DNA from: Stentor roeselii
Taxonomy: Eukaryota > Ciliophora > Heterotrichea > Heterotrichida > Stentoridae
DNA: 64,000 nt
NCBI GenBank assembly: GCA_006503475.1
Contig: RSEH01000205.1
Span: forward strand, 24,156 to 88,155
Direction of reading: 5' to 3'
Made by a program: the position numbers and the translations under genes. The notes beneath the pieces were generated by a model that did not search any database, was not told the DNA's origin, and saw nothing but the letters and a program-made list of their open reading frames with translations. The number at the start of each line of letters is the position of its first letter. The stretch's first letter is position 1. Positions 40,302 to 50,714 of this stretch are shown here, in pieces.

Positions 40302-43300
40302 CTAACTCAACTTACCCTCCTTATTCTTCGTAACTTTCACGAAATTCTTCTTAACTTTTCCCAGACTCGTATTAAGTCCCTTCGCTTTTTTTTTCCCAGC
40401 CAGATAAAACTTATTAATCCCAGCCGAGAGTCTCGGTTTAAGTTCTTCTCTTTTCCCTCTCGGACTTTTATGTATTTCTTTCCCTTTAAACTCAGCAGCA
40501 AATATTTCATCCAGTTCTTCCAAACTATTTTTCCTTTCAATTTTTTCATCTTCATTAGGAACAACGATATCATCTTCAACATCGAATTCTGGGACTTTTT
40601 TTTCTTCATCACGTGGAAGTCCATCATCAATGAACCCGTCTCTTTTTTCATGTCGCGAAGCAGGTCGCCTGCGGTCCTTAGCAGGTGGAGTGCAAGGCCT
40701 TAAACTCGAGTTATGAGGCCTCAGAGGTCTAGTCCAAGTGACCTCATCGCCCTTGACGTTCTTGGTCTGGCCCTTTCTCCGAGCATAGGCATTTTTAATG
40801 ACCGGGTACTGATTATTTTCATCATCACAGCCTTCCAGCAGTTCATCTTCAACATCAATTACTCCAAGTCCTTCTAAAGTCTCTTCTTCATCAATGACTT
40901 TAAACTCGTCATTCCTCACTTCTCGAAACTCGTCTTCAATGTTTTCCTTGACTTCAGTCCAAAGTTGCCCGGGTAAAGTGACTTCTGACTTGAAAACTTG
41001 AAGTAAGTCAAAAAGTTCTTCACTTGAACACTTGTCAGTCCAGAACAATTCTGACTCTTCATCAGTCGTCACGGAGCCTGTCAGTCTTAATGAAACTTCT
41101 TCTTTATGCTTCTGGTAAAAAAGAGTAACACCTGACCTAGGGGCTGATAATTGAGTAAGAACACTTGCAGCACTGTGAATTGAACTGTGCCAGTCATTCT
41201 GCAAGGCAAAGACCTGTTCCCAAATAGCGAGAGGGATGTGGTCTGAGTTCTTTTGGAAGTCAGACATGTCGGAAATTGAGAAGTCTTCGGAAATGCTCAG
41301 TCCGCAGAAAGACCCGATCATTAAAAGACCACCCATTCGACTTTCTGAGTCTTTTGCTGAGAGAAGGGATAAAAGAAGGGGTAATAAAAGGGATTTCACT
41401 TTTGATTGAAGAGTCACTCGTAGGGAGCTGAAGTCGCCTTGAAGCCAAAGACTTAGAATTGAAAAAGCTAAAGCTCGGATGTTCTTCCACGGACTGTGCA
41501 TGAAACCTTGAATTGCTTTCCATAGTTTTAAGGTCTCTGTTATTCGGAACTCGTAGGATGGGGTCTCTGGAGGAAGAAGGTGGCGGAAAACGGTTTCGAT
41601 TATTTGAAGGCTTAGGAATGTCATTTTACAGTCGTGTGCTGAGTCTAGATGTGGAAGGAGTAAGTCGTTTATGAATTTACTCACTGGCAAAGGATCCCAT
41701 TCAGTCATCAAAGTGATCTCTCCAATCATTCTAAGAATCTCAAGTCCATGAACCCTAACATGCGAGTCGCGATGTTCAAGTAACTTTCCACAGTTAATTC
41801 CAATTTCCTGTATCTTCTGCATGAAAACAATTCCATGACTTTTTTCAAACAAAACAATGACATCACTAGCAAAAGCAAGTTTATCAACAAACCTGTCATG
41901 TTCACTAACAACCCTCTGCCGATCCTCTTTAAAACTTAAACAGTCTTCAACATGATTAAAAAGCAAGCAATAATCAATTAAAAACTGTAAATAACTTTCT
42001 TTCGACAATATCAAAGAAGTTAAAAATCCTTTACTATTCCTCTGACTCTGACTTTTAACAGTATACTGATCAAGCATTCCATCAATCAAAGCCTTTAAAT
42101 GCATATTTTCCAGATGATCTCCCGTGATTCCAATGATTTGATTCAAAACCAAGAAAATTTCATCATTCACATTATTCGGAATGCATTCACAAAAAGTAGG
42201 AAGAAACTCAAGCATGACTTCAATTAACTTACTTTCAATCTTCAAGTCACCCAATACAATATTCAAGAACTTCAACATAGGAATAGTGGGTGCTGAATGT
42301 TTACAGTATTCAATAGTTTTATATATCAAATCGACTACACAGTTGAACATGTTCAACTGTGGAACATAACTGGAAATTCCATATAAACATTTCCACAAAG
42401 TATGAAAAAGTCCCAGTTTATCCTGACTAGAAGCCGCGTGATTCAACCAGGCAAGTAACGGGTCGATCAATTCTCTTAATTCCGGCTTCTGTCGATGAGT
42501 AGCACGAACTGTTTTGTCCTTTTTCACAACGACTGAGATGATACTAATGATATCTTGAATATGCTCTTCTGGCTCCGTCTGTAGCATTTCAGTCATCCAC
42601 CTGACAAGTCCTTCAAGTCTTGCGCCGAGGTAATTTGCCAGGATTTTATTTTTAATGCTTTCCCAGAGCGACCCTGCAGTTTCAGCGACTTCTTCATTAT
42701 GCAGTAGTCCCATGATGCTGTAAAGAAGAGAATTGGAAAAGTCCAGGTCACCTTCACAGATGTTGATGATTTTTTCTAGTAGTCGGATAATGACGACTTT
42801 TAAGTCTTTAGGAAGTTCTGTGATTAGAATGTAATGTGAAAGAACTTCTTGGAATATCGTGTGAAGAAGGGCTGGGGAGGCAGAGGAGACTGTTGATATA
42901 CATGTTTCTAGTAATCGGTTGTAAGAGTCGATTAAGTTACTTGAAGGCTCTTCTTTTGGACCTTCTGTTAAAGATAAGTTGCTGATGAGACTTGTGTTGA
43001 AGGAGTCGGAGGTCATTGAGAGAGTTGGGTAGGTTTTTATTATTGTTTTCAGCACGAGAACGAATTGAGAACCTAAAGAACACCCGAGGTTTTCTATTAA
43101 AAATTCAAGACCTCGAACGCATGATATTCTTAAAGGCTCTAACTTGTCGGTTAAGTTTCGAAGTAATAGTCTTGCGAGGTGGGGCTGAAGTCGTAGTAAA
43201 CTACTGTAAACGTCGCTTTGGGAACAGGTGGCGTCGAGGTTTCCACCACCTAGGAAGTACTCGGTTGCTCTTTCGAATGCGATTAATTTGTCGCTTATTT

Positions 43301-44060
43301 GACCGTGCTGGTTAAAACCTTCTGCTACTAGAAGCTCTAGTTTTGCTGCTCGAAGAAGCTTTTTGTTGTTGGTTATGGTGAAGGTGTTTGGTGTGTTGAA
43401 TTTTCGAGGGTATTTCACTGGAAGGTCTAGAGAACCACTAAGTTTCGATTCAGCTCTTCTAATAAACTCAGCAGCTTGAATAAACCTCCTAGCATTCATC
43501 AAAGCGAGTCCAGCAAGATAATCGGCATCAACACTTTCCGGAAAATTCTTCAAGTAACTCGCCACATTAAGCAAACTAACAACATGCGAAGCCTGAGGAC
43601 TGACATTAAGACTATACCCAACAACTGCGATTTCACAGTAATTATCAAGAAAAAGTTGAGTAGACCAATGAATCCTTCTCGAAATAGCCGCTACTTCAGA
43701 GTCACAGTCAACAGCTCCTTCAGCCAAGCACTGAAAAGTGATTCTCAAGCAATTCGCAATTCCTAAACAAGGAAAAAGCACAGAAGACCCTTCTTGTTGA
43801 AAGTCAATCTCAGGGTCAAGTCCAGGTACTTCAAATGCATGAAGAGTGCTGAAGTCTTCAGATTCATTTTTTTTTGACTCAATTCCTAAAAGTTTGAAAT
43901 TCTGGTCCGCTTGTTGAGAGTCTTTCACGAGAAAGGCGATGTGCGTAATGAGGCAGGGAAGTGTTGAAAGAGAAACTTTTAAGATTGGAGATGATTCTGA
44001 ATCTGATACTTGAATTGTTAGCTTGCTTTCGATGAATGAGAGCTCTTGGAGGACTGACAT
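40302..44060 (-). CDS. Large HEAT-repeat protein, unknown
   Basis: The 1252-residue protein is almost entirely alpha-helical repeats of HEAT/ARM type, for example LARLLLRNLTDKLEPLRISC and LLEHRDSHVRVHGLEILRMI. The C-terminal 200 residues are acidic then strongly basic and probably disordered. There is no catalytic motif. Candidates include microtubule-associated HEAT proteins and dynein-assembly or transport scaffolds, but I cannot choose by eye. No intron is needed to keep the frame. Confidence 0.75.
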   Translation of the reverse strand: MSVLQELSFIESKLTIQVSDSESSPILKVSLSTLPCLITHIAFLVKDSQQADQNFKLLGIESKKNESEDFSTLHAFEVPGLDPEIDFQQEGSSVLFPCLGIANCLRITFQCLAEGAVDCDSEVAAISRRIHWSTQLFLDNYCEIAVVGYSLNVSPQASHVVSLLNVASYLKNFPESVDADYLAGLALMNARRFIQAAEFIRRAESKLSGSLDLPVKYPRKFNTPNTFTITNNKKLLRAAKLELLVAEGFNQHGQISDKLIAFERATEYFLGGGNLDATCSQSDVYSSLLRLQPHLARLLLRNLTDKLEPLRISCVRGLEFLIENLGCSLGSQFVLVLKTIIKTYPTLSMTSDSFNTSLISNLSLTEGPKEEPSSNLIDSYNRLLETCISTVSSASPALLHTIFQEVLSHYILITELPKDLKVVIIRLLEKIINICEGDLDFSNSLLYSIMGLLHNEEVAETAGSLWESIKNKILANYLGARLEGLVRWMTEMLQTEPEEHIQDIISIISVVVKKDKTVRATHRQKPELRELIDPLLAWLNHAASSQDKLGLFHTLWKCLYGISSYVPQLNMFNCVVDLIYKTIEYCKHSAPTIPMLKFLNIVLGDLKIESKLIEVMLEFLPTFCECIPNNVNDEIFLVLNQIIGITGDHLENMHLKALIDGMLDQYTVKSQSQRNSKGFLTSLILSKESYLQFLIDYCLLFNHVEDCLSFKEDRQRVVSEHDRFVDKLAFASDVIVLFEKSHGIVFMQKIQEIGINCGKLLEHRDSHVRVHGLEILRMIGEITLMTEWDPLPVSKFINDLLLPHLDSAHDCKMTFLSLQIIETVFRHLLPPETPSYEFRITETLKLWKAIQGFMHSPWKNIRALAFSILSLWLQGDFSSLRVTLQSKVKSLLLPLLLSLLSAKDSESRMGGLLMIGSFCGLSISEDFSISDMSDFQKNSDHIPLAIWEQVFALQNDWHSSIHSAASVLTQLSAPRSGVTLFYQKHKEEVSLRLTGSVTTDEESELFWTDKCSSEELFDLLQVFKSEVTLPGQLWTEVKENIEDEFREVRNDEFKVIDEEETLEGLGVIDVEDELLEGCDDENNQYPVIKNAYARRKGQTKNVKGDEVTWTRPLRPHNSSLRPCTPPAKDRRRPASRHEKRDGFIDDGLPRDEEKKVPEFDVEDDIVVPNEDEKIERKNSLEELDEIFAAEFKGKEIHKSPRGKREELKPRLSAGINKFYLAGKKKAKGLNTSLGKVKKNFVKVTKNKEGKLS

Positions 44061-44141
44061 TTAAATGGTTTATTTGAATAACGGGTGAAAAGGATTAATG
44101 GATTTACTGAGATGTACTCAATGGACCCCCACATCGGATAA

Positions 44142-45407
44142 ATGGAAAAGTGCTTTGAGTGTAAAACGCCGAAGGCTTTGATTTGTTGGGTAAACTCGAA
44201 AAGAATTGTTTTGTGTAAAGCTTGTCTTGCTGGGAAAATAGAAAATGAGGAACTTGCTAATATTCTTATCATCAGTGATAGTTCTAAACCCAACTGGAAT
44301 GAGTTAAACTCTTTGAAGTCATTGGAACAACTCCACACTTTCATTGAAAAACGGCTAAAACGTCTCTTGTACCAAAAAGAAAAATACCTTCTCGACCTTC
44401 AAATCGCTGGAGAAGAGCTAAAACGTTTAATTGATAAAGAAATCACGAATTTAAGTGAAAAATTTTTGATAGATAGTGAAAAAAGTGAGATAAACTTACG
44501 GTCGCTTTTATCTTCATTTTCTACGGAAAGTACCCAAAAACTAAGAATTTTAAACAAATCGCTGGTTTCTCCAGACCCGATTGAATTCGACCTGACAACA
44601 GACGCGATTCTTTCTTCCTTGAGCTGTTTAGGCCGATATCGATTTAACAACTTAGAAGAGTCTTCAAGTCTTCTTCCTTTTTACTTCAACAATGAGTTAA
44701 AAGTGTTTATTCCTGGCGAAAACAGGACCAAAACATTAACAAGAGCAAAATTACGACTTTTGCCAAATAGTTCCTTTTGTTTTGTCCCGAATAACTGGGT
44801 GTTCATCGCAGGAGGACGAAACAACTCAAGTACTTTAAACTTCTGTCAAAAGATCAGGACTAACCGTTCTAAAGTTTTCAATCTTCAGCCTTTAAACGAG
44901 TCAAGACATTCTTTCGCAATGATCTACGCAAAAGGCTTCGTCTACGCATTTGGAGGGAAAAATGATGAAAATTTTCTCAGTTCTTGCGAAAAGTTCTGCT
45001 TTCGGACACAAGAATGGATTTCAATTAATTCCATGAACCATCCTCGTTTTCAGATTTCTTTGGCAGTCGCTGAAGATTTCATTGTTTTGACTGGATTAGG
45101 AAGTTCAACTATTGAAAAATTTTGTCTTTTAACTGAAACTTTTGAAAGTATTCAAGTCACGAAAGGACTTGATGAAGTGGTTCGAGTCACTTTAGATGTT
45201 GATGAAAAAATTATCTTGTTTGGGAAAGAAAAGGTGTCTTTTTTGAATGGGTTTCAAGAGGAATGTGCTTTTGAACAGGGTGACTTTGAACCACAGGGAG
45301 GTGGACCTTGTGTTCAGTTTGAAGAGTGGAATTATCTGGAAATGAATGGAGAAATCTGGAAGGTTAATAGAATCTCTAATAAAGTTTTAAAGCATTTAGA
45401 AGGGTGA
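44142..45407 (+). CDS. B-box-like and kelch-repeat protein
   Basis: This 421-residue protein starts with a short zinc cluster (CFECKTPKALICW...VLCKACL), followed by a coiled coil at about residues 60-130. From about residue 190 it has kelch-like beta-propeller repeats, for example NNWVFIAGGRNNSSTL and GFVYAFGGKNDENFLSSCEKF. The order zinc cluster, coiled coil, propeller resembles TRIM-like and kelch adaptors; a ubiquitin-ligase substrate adaptor is possible. It starts 81 bp from the divergent HEAT-repeat gene. Confidence 0.75.
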   Translation: MEKCFECKTPKALICWVNSKRIVLCKACLAGKIENEELANILIISDSSKPNWNELNSLKSLEQLHTFIEKRLKRLLYQKEKYLLDLQIAGEELKRLIDKEITNLSEKFLIDSEKSEINLRSLLSSFSTESTQKLRILNKSLVSPDPIEFDLTTDAILSSLSCLGRYRFNNLEESSSLLPFYFNNELKVFIPGENRTKTLTRAKLRLLPNSSFCFVPNNWVFIAGGRNNSSTLNFCQKIRTNRSKVFNLQPLNESRHSFAMIYAKGFVYAFGGKNDENFLSSCEKFCFRTQEWISINSMNHPRFQISLAVAEDFIVLTGLGSSTIEKFCLLTETFESIQVTKGLDEVVRVTLDVDEKIILFGKEKVSFLNGFQEECAFEQGDFEPQGGGPCVQFEEWNYLEMNGEIWKVNRISNKVLKHLEG

Positions 45408-45471
45408 ATTGAAGAAGGTAATTTTTTGGGATTTTTGGGTGAATATTTCAAGTGATTCCTGAAGATTATAA

Positions 45472-45870
45472 ATGTCATCTCACTTTTTAGAAAGGTTTCG
45501 CAACCGCATCCAAAAACTTGCGAAAGATGGAAAACTTGTCATTAATGGCAACATGAAAATCGTATCGGAACTTAAAGAAAATCAACAACATAAGTACTTT
45601 GAAAGTTCTCCGAAAGTTACCTCAACTCCTATTATTTTTGGTTCTTTAAGTCCTGTTAGAATGTGCAGAAATCATTCGAATATTCCTAGGTTTAACACTC
45701 CTTCAAGACTTACTACTTTTCTTGTTAATTATAAAAGACCGGAAAGAAGAGGAACTAGTAATTTTAGATCTTCGGTGAAGAAGACTTTCAAGGTGTTGCC
45801 GACTTTGAATCATCATCATATTATACAGAAAGCTCGGTTTGAGAGCCCTGAGTTTCATAGAAGTGAATAA
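45472..45870 (+). CDS. Small basic protein, unknown
   Basis: This 132-residue, strongly basic protein (MSSHFLERFRNRIQKLAKDGK at its start) has no recognised domain and is rich in Arg, Ser, Pro and His. Codon use and the C-rich start look like those of neighbouring real genes. The function is unknown. Confidence 0.55.
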   Translation: MSSHFLERFRNRIQKLAKDGKLVINGNMKIVSELKENQQHKYFESSPKVTSTPIIFGSLSPVRMCRNHSNIPRFNTPSRLTTFLVNYKRPERRGTSNFRSSVKKTFKVLPTLNHHHIIQKARFESPEFHRSE

Positions 45871-46551
45871 GAGTGAAGGATAGGCTTTGTTTAATTAAGT
45901 AAATTAAAGAGGTGATTTGCTTAGATTTAACTCTCGATGAGTGACAATATGTGAAAAAAAATTATTGGTGATGGGATGAGAAAAATTTTAAATTTTAAGA
46001 GAATAAGATATTTGGAAAAGTTATGCTTTGGATTTTTTTTTAAAAGTTGATTAAATCTTAAGAAATAATAATCTCGGGAATAATTCAGGTCATTTAAATA
46101 ACTTTAAACATACCATTATCGATACAATAGAATTTGAAAATATTAGATTAAATTGATGATAATTGACTAATCTTACCTAGCATCTAGATATTTTGATTTG
46201 AAATACAATAAATTTTTGTATTTACTTTGACTTTATCAAATATTTCTTATCTTATAACAAATTAATCAATTCCTTTAATTACTAGTGAAAATGAGGACTC
46301 AAGGAAATTATAATTTTATAGATATATTTTCAACATAATGGAAAAGTAAGATATTTTATAATATTCTTCATAATTTTTTTCGAAGGATGTTTATATAATC
46401 AAATAATTGGTATCGAGTTTTCAAGTGCTTCTAAACATTTTAAATAACTCCATCATTTAACAAAAGCTAAAACTAAAAAATATCATAATTACCCTGAAAC
46501 ATATCAACCTTTTCCTCTCATTAAACCTTATCTAAAAGATCTATCCAAAAC
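45871..46551. other. Convergent intergenic, very AT-rich
   Basis: About 680 bases between two convergent genes. Apart from short AT-rich runs I see no gene, repeat or RNA. Confidence 0.55.
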
Positions 46552-47391
46552 TTACTTATGCCCATTAGCAACCTTCTCAAAATTGTCATCAATCTGATCC
46601 ACAAAGCTCGAATCCGACTGACTATCAACAGATTCCTGTTCATTAATAATAATTTCCTGAGGTTCTTCAAGTATAGCAAGTCCACTATTCGAGTGATTAA
46701 CTTCAAAGCTCTTAAGATTATAAATCAAGTCTTCTCGACTATTGAAATTCTTGCTTTTGTCCTTGGCGTCCTTAATTTTCATATGAACAATTTTTGAGGT
46801 GTAATAAACTCTTTTTTCAAGGACTTTGTATTTGCAGACTGTAACAGCTTTAATCTGATCGTAGATATCATTGTCGAAGTTTTGAATGTTTTGAGAATGC
46901 TCCAAAGCCGCGATTTTCATTTTACGGAAGTCTTCGGAGTAGTAAGAACCGTATAAAGAAGAAGAGTGCATGATGATACTTTTAGACTCTTCTAAATGGT
47001 CTTTTAATTTTTCTAAGCTCGAAAATGTTTCTTTCCATTTGGGTTTTAGCTTTTCTATGATATTAGAAAGAACTTTTTCTGCTTCTTGGAGCTGCTGTAG
47101 CTCTAGGGTTTGCTGTTCAAGGCAGTTTTTTATATCTTGTAAGCTATCTGGTACTTTTTTCTTCTTTTTGGCGTTTAAAATCCAGTAGTTACGGTATTGG
47201 GTGATGATTGAGTAGTAGTTTTCAGTTCGTTTTTTTAGTGAAATGACTCGGATGGCTAAACTGATATTTCCTTTTTCAACCAGCAGATACTGAACAACCT
47301 GTAAAGCCAATATATTTTCATACATCAGATAATTACACTCCCCTTTGAGTGTGCCGATGGATCCAGATTCTTTCGAGTCAATACATCCCAT
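46552..47391 (-). CDS. Predicted N-myristoylated helical protein
   Basis: The 279-residue protein begins MGCIDSKESG. Gly2, Cys3 and Ser6 fit a consensus for N-myristoylation followed by palmitoylation, so it should sit on a membrane. The remainder is helical and charged with a Lys-rich patch (AKKKKKVPD) and an acidic tail. No enzyme motif or known family was recognised. A second acylated candidate lies at 55344-55985, but the two do not clearly align. Confidence 0.7.
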   Translation of the reverse strand: MGCIDSKESGSIGTLKGECNYLMYENILALQVVQYLLVEKGNISLAIRVISLKKRTENYYSIITQYRNYWILNAKKKKKVPDSLQDIKNCLEQQTLELQQLQEAEKVLSNIIEKLKPKWKETFSSLEKLKDHLEESKSIIMHSSSLYGSYYSEDFRKMKIAALEHSQNIQNFDNDIYDQIKAVTVCKYKVLEKRVYYTSKIVHMKIKDAKDKSKNFNSREDLIYNLKSFEVNHSNSGLAILEEPQEIIINEQESVDSQSDSSFVDQIDDNFEKVANGHK

Positions 47392-47485
47392 GTTTAAAAC
47401 TATAAAAAATAAAAATTAACGATATCCTTCAATTACCCTTTAAATCTTAAAACCTCATAAACCAAGAATTAAACTTCTAATAATC

Positions 47486-48997
47486 CTATCTTTTTTCCAT
47501 AGTATGCCCTTCATAGCTATGCAATCCATGTACCCCTCCTTCCTTCAAAGCTGCTGAGCTTCTAATTTCAAATCTCAACTTTCCTTCATATAAAAACTGA
47601 TGTGCCTGACTAATGCTCTGAACTCCAGCATCTTGAAACCCATGTCGAATACTTTGCACCAAATAAGGAATCAAGGTCTTGATACTTCCACGATCAATGA
47701 CAGTGCCACTAACACCCTGTGCGACCATGACTTTCGCAGCGTCTCCAAAATACCGAGTCTTGCTTCCTTTTTGCATGGCAGCCAAAGAGCCCATGCCGCG
47801 ATATCTCTTCACTCTGACCCCGTCTTGGAAGAAGAAGTCGCCTGGGGCTTCTTCAGTGCCAGCGAGAAGACTTCCCATCATGACGGTGGAAGCTCCTAAA
47901 GCTAGAGCTTTTATTATATGGCCACTGTTGCTGATACCTCCGTCTGCTATCACTGGAACACCGAAGTCTCTGGCCAGCTTTGAAACATGGTAAACTGCCG
48001 TCGCTTGCGCTCGGCCTACTGCGCAAACTTCTTGAGTTGTGCAAATCGAACCTGCACCCATTCCTACTCGGAGACCGTCAGCACCGGCTTCTATTAATCG
48101 ACGCGCTTGACGGGTTGTTACGATGTTTCCGCATATTACGTCTAGGTCTGGGTAGGCTCTTTTTATGTGGTTTAACATTTCTAGTTGGAAGTCTGAATCG
48201 CCCTGGCTTGAGTCTATTACTACCACGTCTACTCCAGCTTCTTTCACCGCCACCAATCGTTCCCTATCAGATTCTCGAGTTCCAAGAGCTGCACCAACCA
48301 AAAGCCCTTCCGCCCTAGTTTTCGAAAACAAAGGAAAATCTCTCTTTTTCTTAAGATCACTTCTAGAAATAAGAGAAACAAGTTCAAAGTTCTCATTAAC
48401 AATCGGAAGTTTCCCCTTTTTATGTTTTTTCATCAAAGTCTGAGCTTCTTCAAGTGTCAAGTTGCTAGGCCCCACAATAAGTTCAGAAGCCGGGGTCATA
48501 ATTTCCGAGACTTTCTTACTACGGTCAACAATAAAGTCATGGTCACGAGTACTAGCGAGTCCTAAGAGTTTTCCTCCAACTTTTCCTGTATCAGTGATCG
48601 GAAAGCTATTATATCCTTTTTCTTCATGAATCTCATCAATTTCTGACAATGTCGAAGAAGGACCCAAACAATGCGGGCGTGTGATAAATCCATTTTTCCA
48701 TCTTTTAACATTTCCAATCTTCCAGACCTGTTCTTCAATTGAGTTGTTGTAGTGGATAAATCCGATTCCTCCTAACATCGCCATGCCTGTCGCCATTCGT
48801 GACTCGGTCACTGTGTCCATTGGAGATGAAACCAGCGGAAGGTTAAGGCTGATGTTTTTTGTTAGTTTTGTTGTTAGGTCCACGTTGCCAACTGCGAATG
48901 AGATGTGGTCTGGCATCATGATGATGTCGTCGTAGGTGTACCCGAAGATCCCGTGGGAGAAGATTGTTGAGGCTGAGTGACCGTCTCCAGAATCCAT
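47486..48997 (-). CDS. IMPDH: Inosine-5'-monophosphate dehydrogenase
   Basis: This 503-residue enzyme oxidises IMP to XMP with NAD, the committed step of guanine nucleotide synthesis, in the cytosol. The N-terminal barrel segment is followed by two CBS modules (around residues 115-230), then the catalytic loop [11 protein letters not shown] with its active Cys, [11 protein letters not shown], and the flap region [16 protein letters not shown]. Length is typical of eukaryotic IMPDH (about 510). No intron is needed. It ends at TAG, which is part of the evidence that TAG is a stop here. Confidence 0.97.
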   Translation of the reverse strand: MDSGDGHSASTIFSHGIFGYTYDDIIMMPDHISFAVGNVDLTTKLTKNISLNLPLVSSPMDTVTESRMATGMAMLGGIGFIHYNNSIEEQVWKIGNVKRWKNGFITRPHCLGPSSTLSEIDEIHEEKGYNSFPITDTGKVGGKLLGLASTRDHDFIVDRSKKVSEIMTPASELIVGPSNLTLEEAQTLMKKHKKGKLPIVNENFELVSLISRSDLKKKRDFPLFSKTRAEGLLVGAALGTRESDRERLVAVKEAGVDVVVIDSSQGDSDFQLEMLNHIKRAYPDLDVICGNIVTTRQARRLIEAGADGLRVGMGAGSICTTQEVCAVGRAQATAVYHVSKLARDFGVPVIADGGISNSGHIIKALALGASTVMMGSLLAGTEEAPGDFFFQDGVRVKRYRGMGSLAAMQKGSKTRYFGDAAKVMVAQGVSGTVIDRGSIKTLIPYLVQSIRHGFQDAGVQSISQAHQFLYEGKLRFEIRSSAALKEGGVHGLHSYEGHTMEKR

Positions 48998-49343
48998 TTA
49001 TGGAACCATACGAAATTCAGTATGGGCTGGGGTTTTATTGGATTTATTAAAATATCTATTGAAAGAGAGAATTTATTTTTAGATGTGGGTTTATTATGGA
49101 TTTATTGAAAAAGAACTTTTTAGATGTTTTTTTAGGTTTTTAGGGATTTTTGCTGTTTTGGTTGGTTTTATGGGATTTTTGAGAATTTTCGTAATTTATT
49201 TGATTTTTTTAGGAATTTTCTGGAATTTATGTATTTAAAAAAGAAGATTAATTGTAAGGTGTCTTATCTTCTAGTATTTTCGGTATTTTACAACAATTTA
49301 ATTAAAATCAAAATTTATTATTCGCCTGATTTATAGAGCCAAG
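48998..49343. other. Divergent intergenic
   Basis: It is G- and T-rich on the plus strand next to the IMPDH start, that is C-rich on the IMPDH coding strand. No gene was seen. It must hold the promoters of IMPDH and the zinc coiled-coil gene. Confidence 0.5.
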
Positions 49344-50123
49344 ATGGACAAGTCAAACCAATGCTCTGAATGCTCAAAAGCCATAAAAGGTTTAAAAGCC
49401 TTCGAATGCAACGACTGCAGTGATCTCTTCTGCAAACTTCACATAAAATCAAACGACACAGACCACAGCCAGCTTTGTTTTTCCTGCTTCCGAAAGAAAA
49501 TCCACTTAGAAGTAACGCTAGCAATGGAGTCAGAAACCCTCTCCTCTCGAACCGAGTTAGAAACTCTAAGATCCAAGCTTAAAAACTGCAAAAAAGACCT
49601 GGAATCAAAAAAGTCAACAATTGAAAGATGCCAGAACCAAATAAAAATCAATGAAAAGACTTTTTCGCGAAAATTCGAAAACCTGGAAAGACAAATCAAT
49701 GAAGAAGTCCAAAGAAGTGAAAACCTCGAAACTACCTGCCAGAATTTTAAGGTAAACCTTGAAGAAGTTAAAGAAACTGAAGTAAAATCAAAAGAAAAAC
49801 TAGAAGAAACTCGCGGAGAGTACAAGTCAGTCATTTCTGATCTTGAAAAATCTAGACAAGAGGCGAATAAACTGAAAAACGAGTTATCAGAAGCGAATGA
49901 AAAAAGCAAGGAAATCATTTCTTATAACACCCTGAGAACTGTTTTGTGTAATAACTGCAAAAATAAGGTCAAACTCGCTTTTCGACAGGATATCATTGAT
50001 GGCAATAAGGACAGGGCTAGCTTGGTCCAAAGTGTTCTTGCGATAAAGGAAAGAATGTCTATGCGACAGTCACAAATGGCTGAAGGCAAAAAGGATGAGA
50101 AAGCCTGTTGTCTCTTGTCGTAA
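49344..50123 (+). CDS. Zinc-finger coiled-coil protein with CaaX end
   Basis: The 259-residue protein has an N-terminal cysteine cluster (CSECSKAIK...CNDCSDLFCKLH...CFSCF), a long central coiled coil, and a second small C-x2-C near residue 203. It ends in KACCLLS. The last four residues, CLLS, form a CaaX box favouring farnesylation, and the Cys before it could be palmitoylated. A membrane-tethered adaptor is likely. The next gene starts 8 bp downstream. A 17-nt GT-AG stretch could fuse the two in frame, but introns proven here are all 15 nt. Confidence 0.75.
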   Translation: MDKSNQCSECSKAIKGLKAFECNDCSDLFCKLHIKSNDTDHSQLCFSCFRKKIHLEVTLAMESETLSSRTELETLRSKLKNCKKDLESKKSTIERCQNQIKINEKTFSRKFENLERQINEEVQRSENLETTCQNFKVNLEEVKETEVKSKEKLEETRGEYKSVISDLEKSRQEANKLKNELSEANEKSKEIISYNTLRTVLCNNCKNKVKLAFRQDIIDGNKDRASLVQSVLAIKERMSMRQSQMAEGKKDEKACCLLS

Positions 50124-50131
50124 TAATAGTA

Positions 50132-50707
50132 ATGAGATCTCAACTTTTAATCATTAAAAACTCTGAAGTCACTGACCCGATTCTTTTGTACTGGGCTGGA
50201 GTTTTTAAGGGGTTTGTTGATATTGATATTGATCAAGTGATTATATTTGTTAGGCAAATCTTTGAAAATCATGTCTTTGATTCTTGTAGAGATGAGATTA
50301 AGAAGATGATGATTTTAGGGAATATTGGAAAAGTTGTTGAAATTGTTGAAGGATTTCGATGTGGACTATGTAGAAAATTTGAGAATGGACTTCTTTGTCT
50401 TACTTGTGGACATTTACTGCATGAAAAGTGCTTTTTGGAGGATATTTCTCTTAAAATGATGAATGGGAAGTACTTTTGCCCGATTTGTAGGAAGATTGAT
50501 CATGATGTTGCGAATTTGAATCCAGTAGCCAGAACCCTAATAAAAACCCAGCAAATGGCAATGATCCTAGAAAACAACAGAAACATGTCAATCTGTCCAA
50601 ACTGTAGCACGATCTGCGAGATCGAAGAAGCCATGACCAAATGTTATTCATGCTGCACAACATTCTGTGTTTACTGCTTAGAATTAAACAACTGCCTCTG
50701 TGATTAA
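50132..50707 (+). CDS. RING protein with IBR-like C-terminus
   Basis: From the ATG at 50132 the protein has 191 residues. A helical N-terminus precedes a RING (CGLCRKFENGLLCLTCGHLLHEKC...YFCPIC). A C-terminal zinc unit follows: CPNCSTICEIEE...KCYSCCTTFCVYC...CLCD, which resembles the IBR/Rcat kind. This may be a compact RBR-like ubiquitin ligase, though canonical RBR order is not complete. It starts 8 bp after the CaaX protein on the same strand and ends 7 bp from the stop of the convergent gene. Confidence 0.75.
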   Translation: MRSQLLIIKNSEVTDPILLYWAGVFKGFVDIDIDQVIIFVRQIFENHVFDSCRDEIKKMMILGNIGKVVEIVEGFRCGLCRKFENGLLCLTCGHLLHEKCFLEDISLKMMNGKYFCPICRKIDHDVANLNPVARTLIKTQQMAMILENNRNMSICPNCSTICEIEEAMTKCYSCCTTFCVYCLELNNCLCD

Positions 50708-50714
50708 AGATTAT

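Noticed and set aside
47600-48443. Plus-strand open frames opposite IMPDH
   Set aside because: Antisense shadows of a highly conserved enzyme gene.
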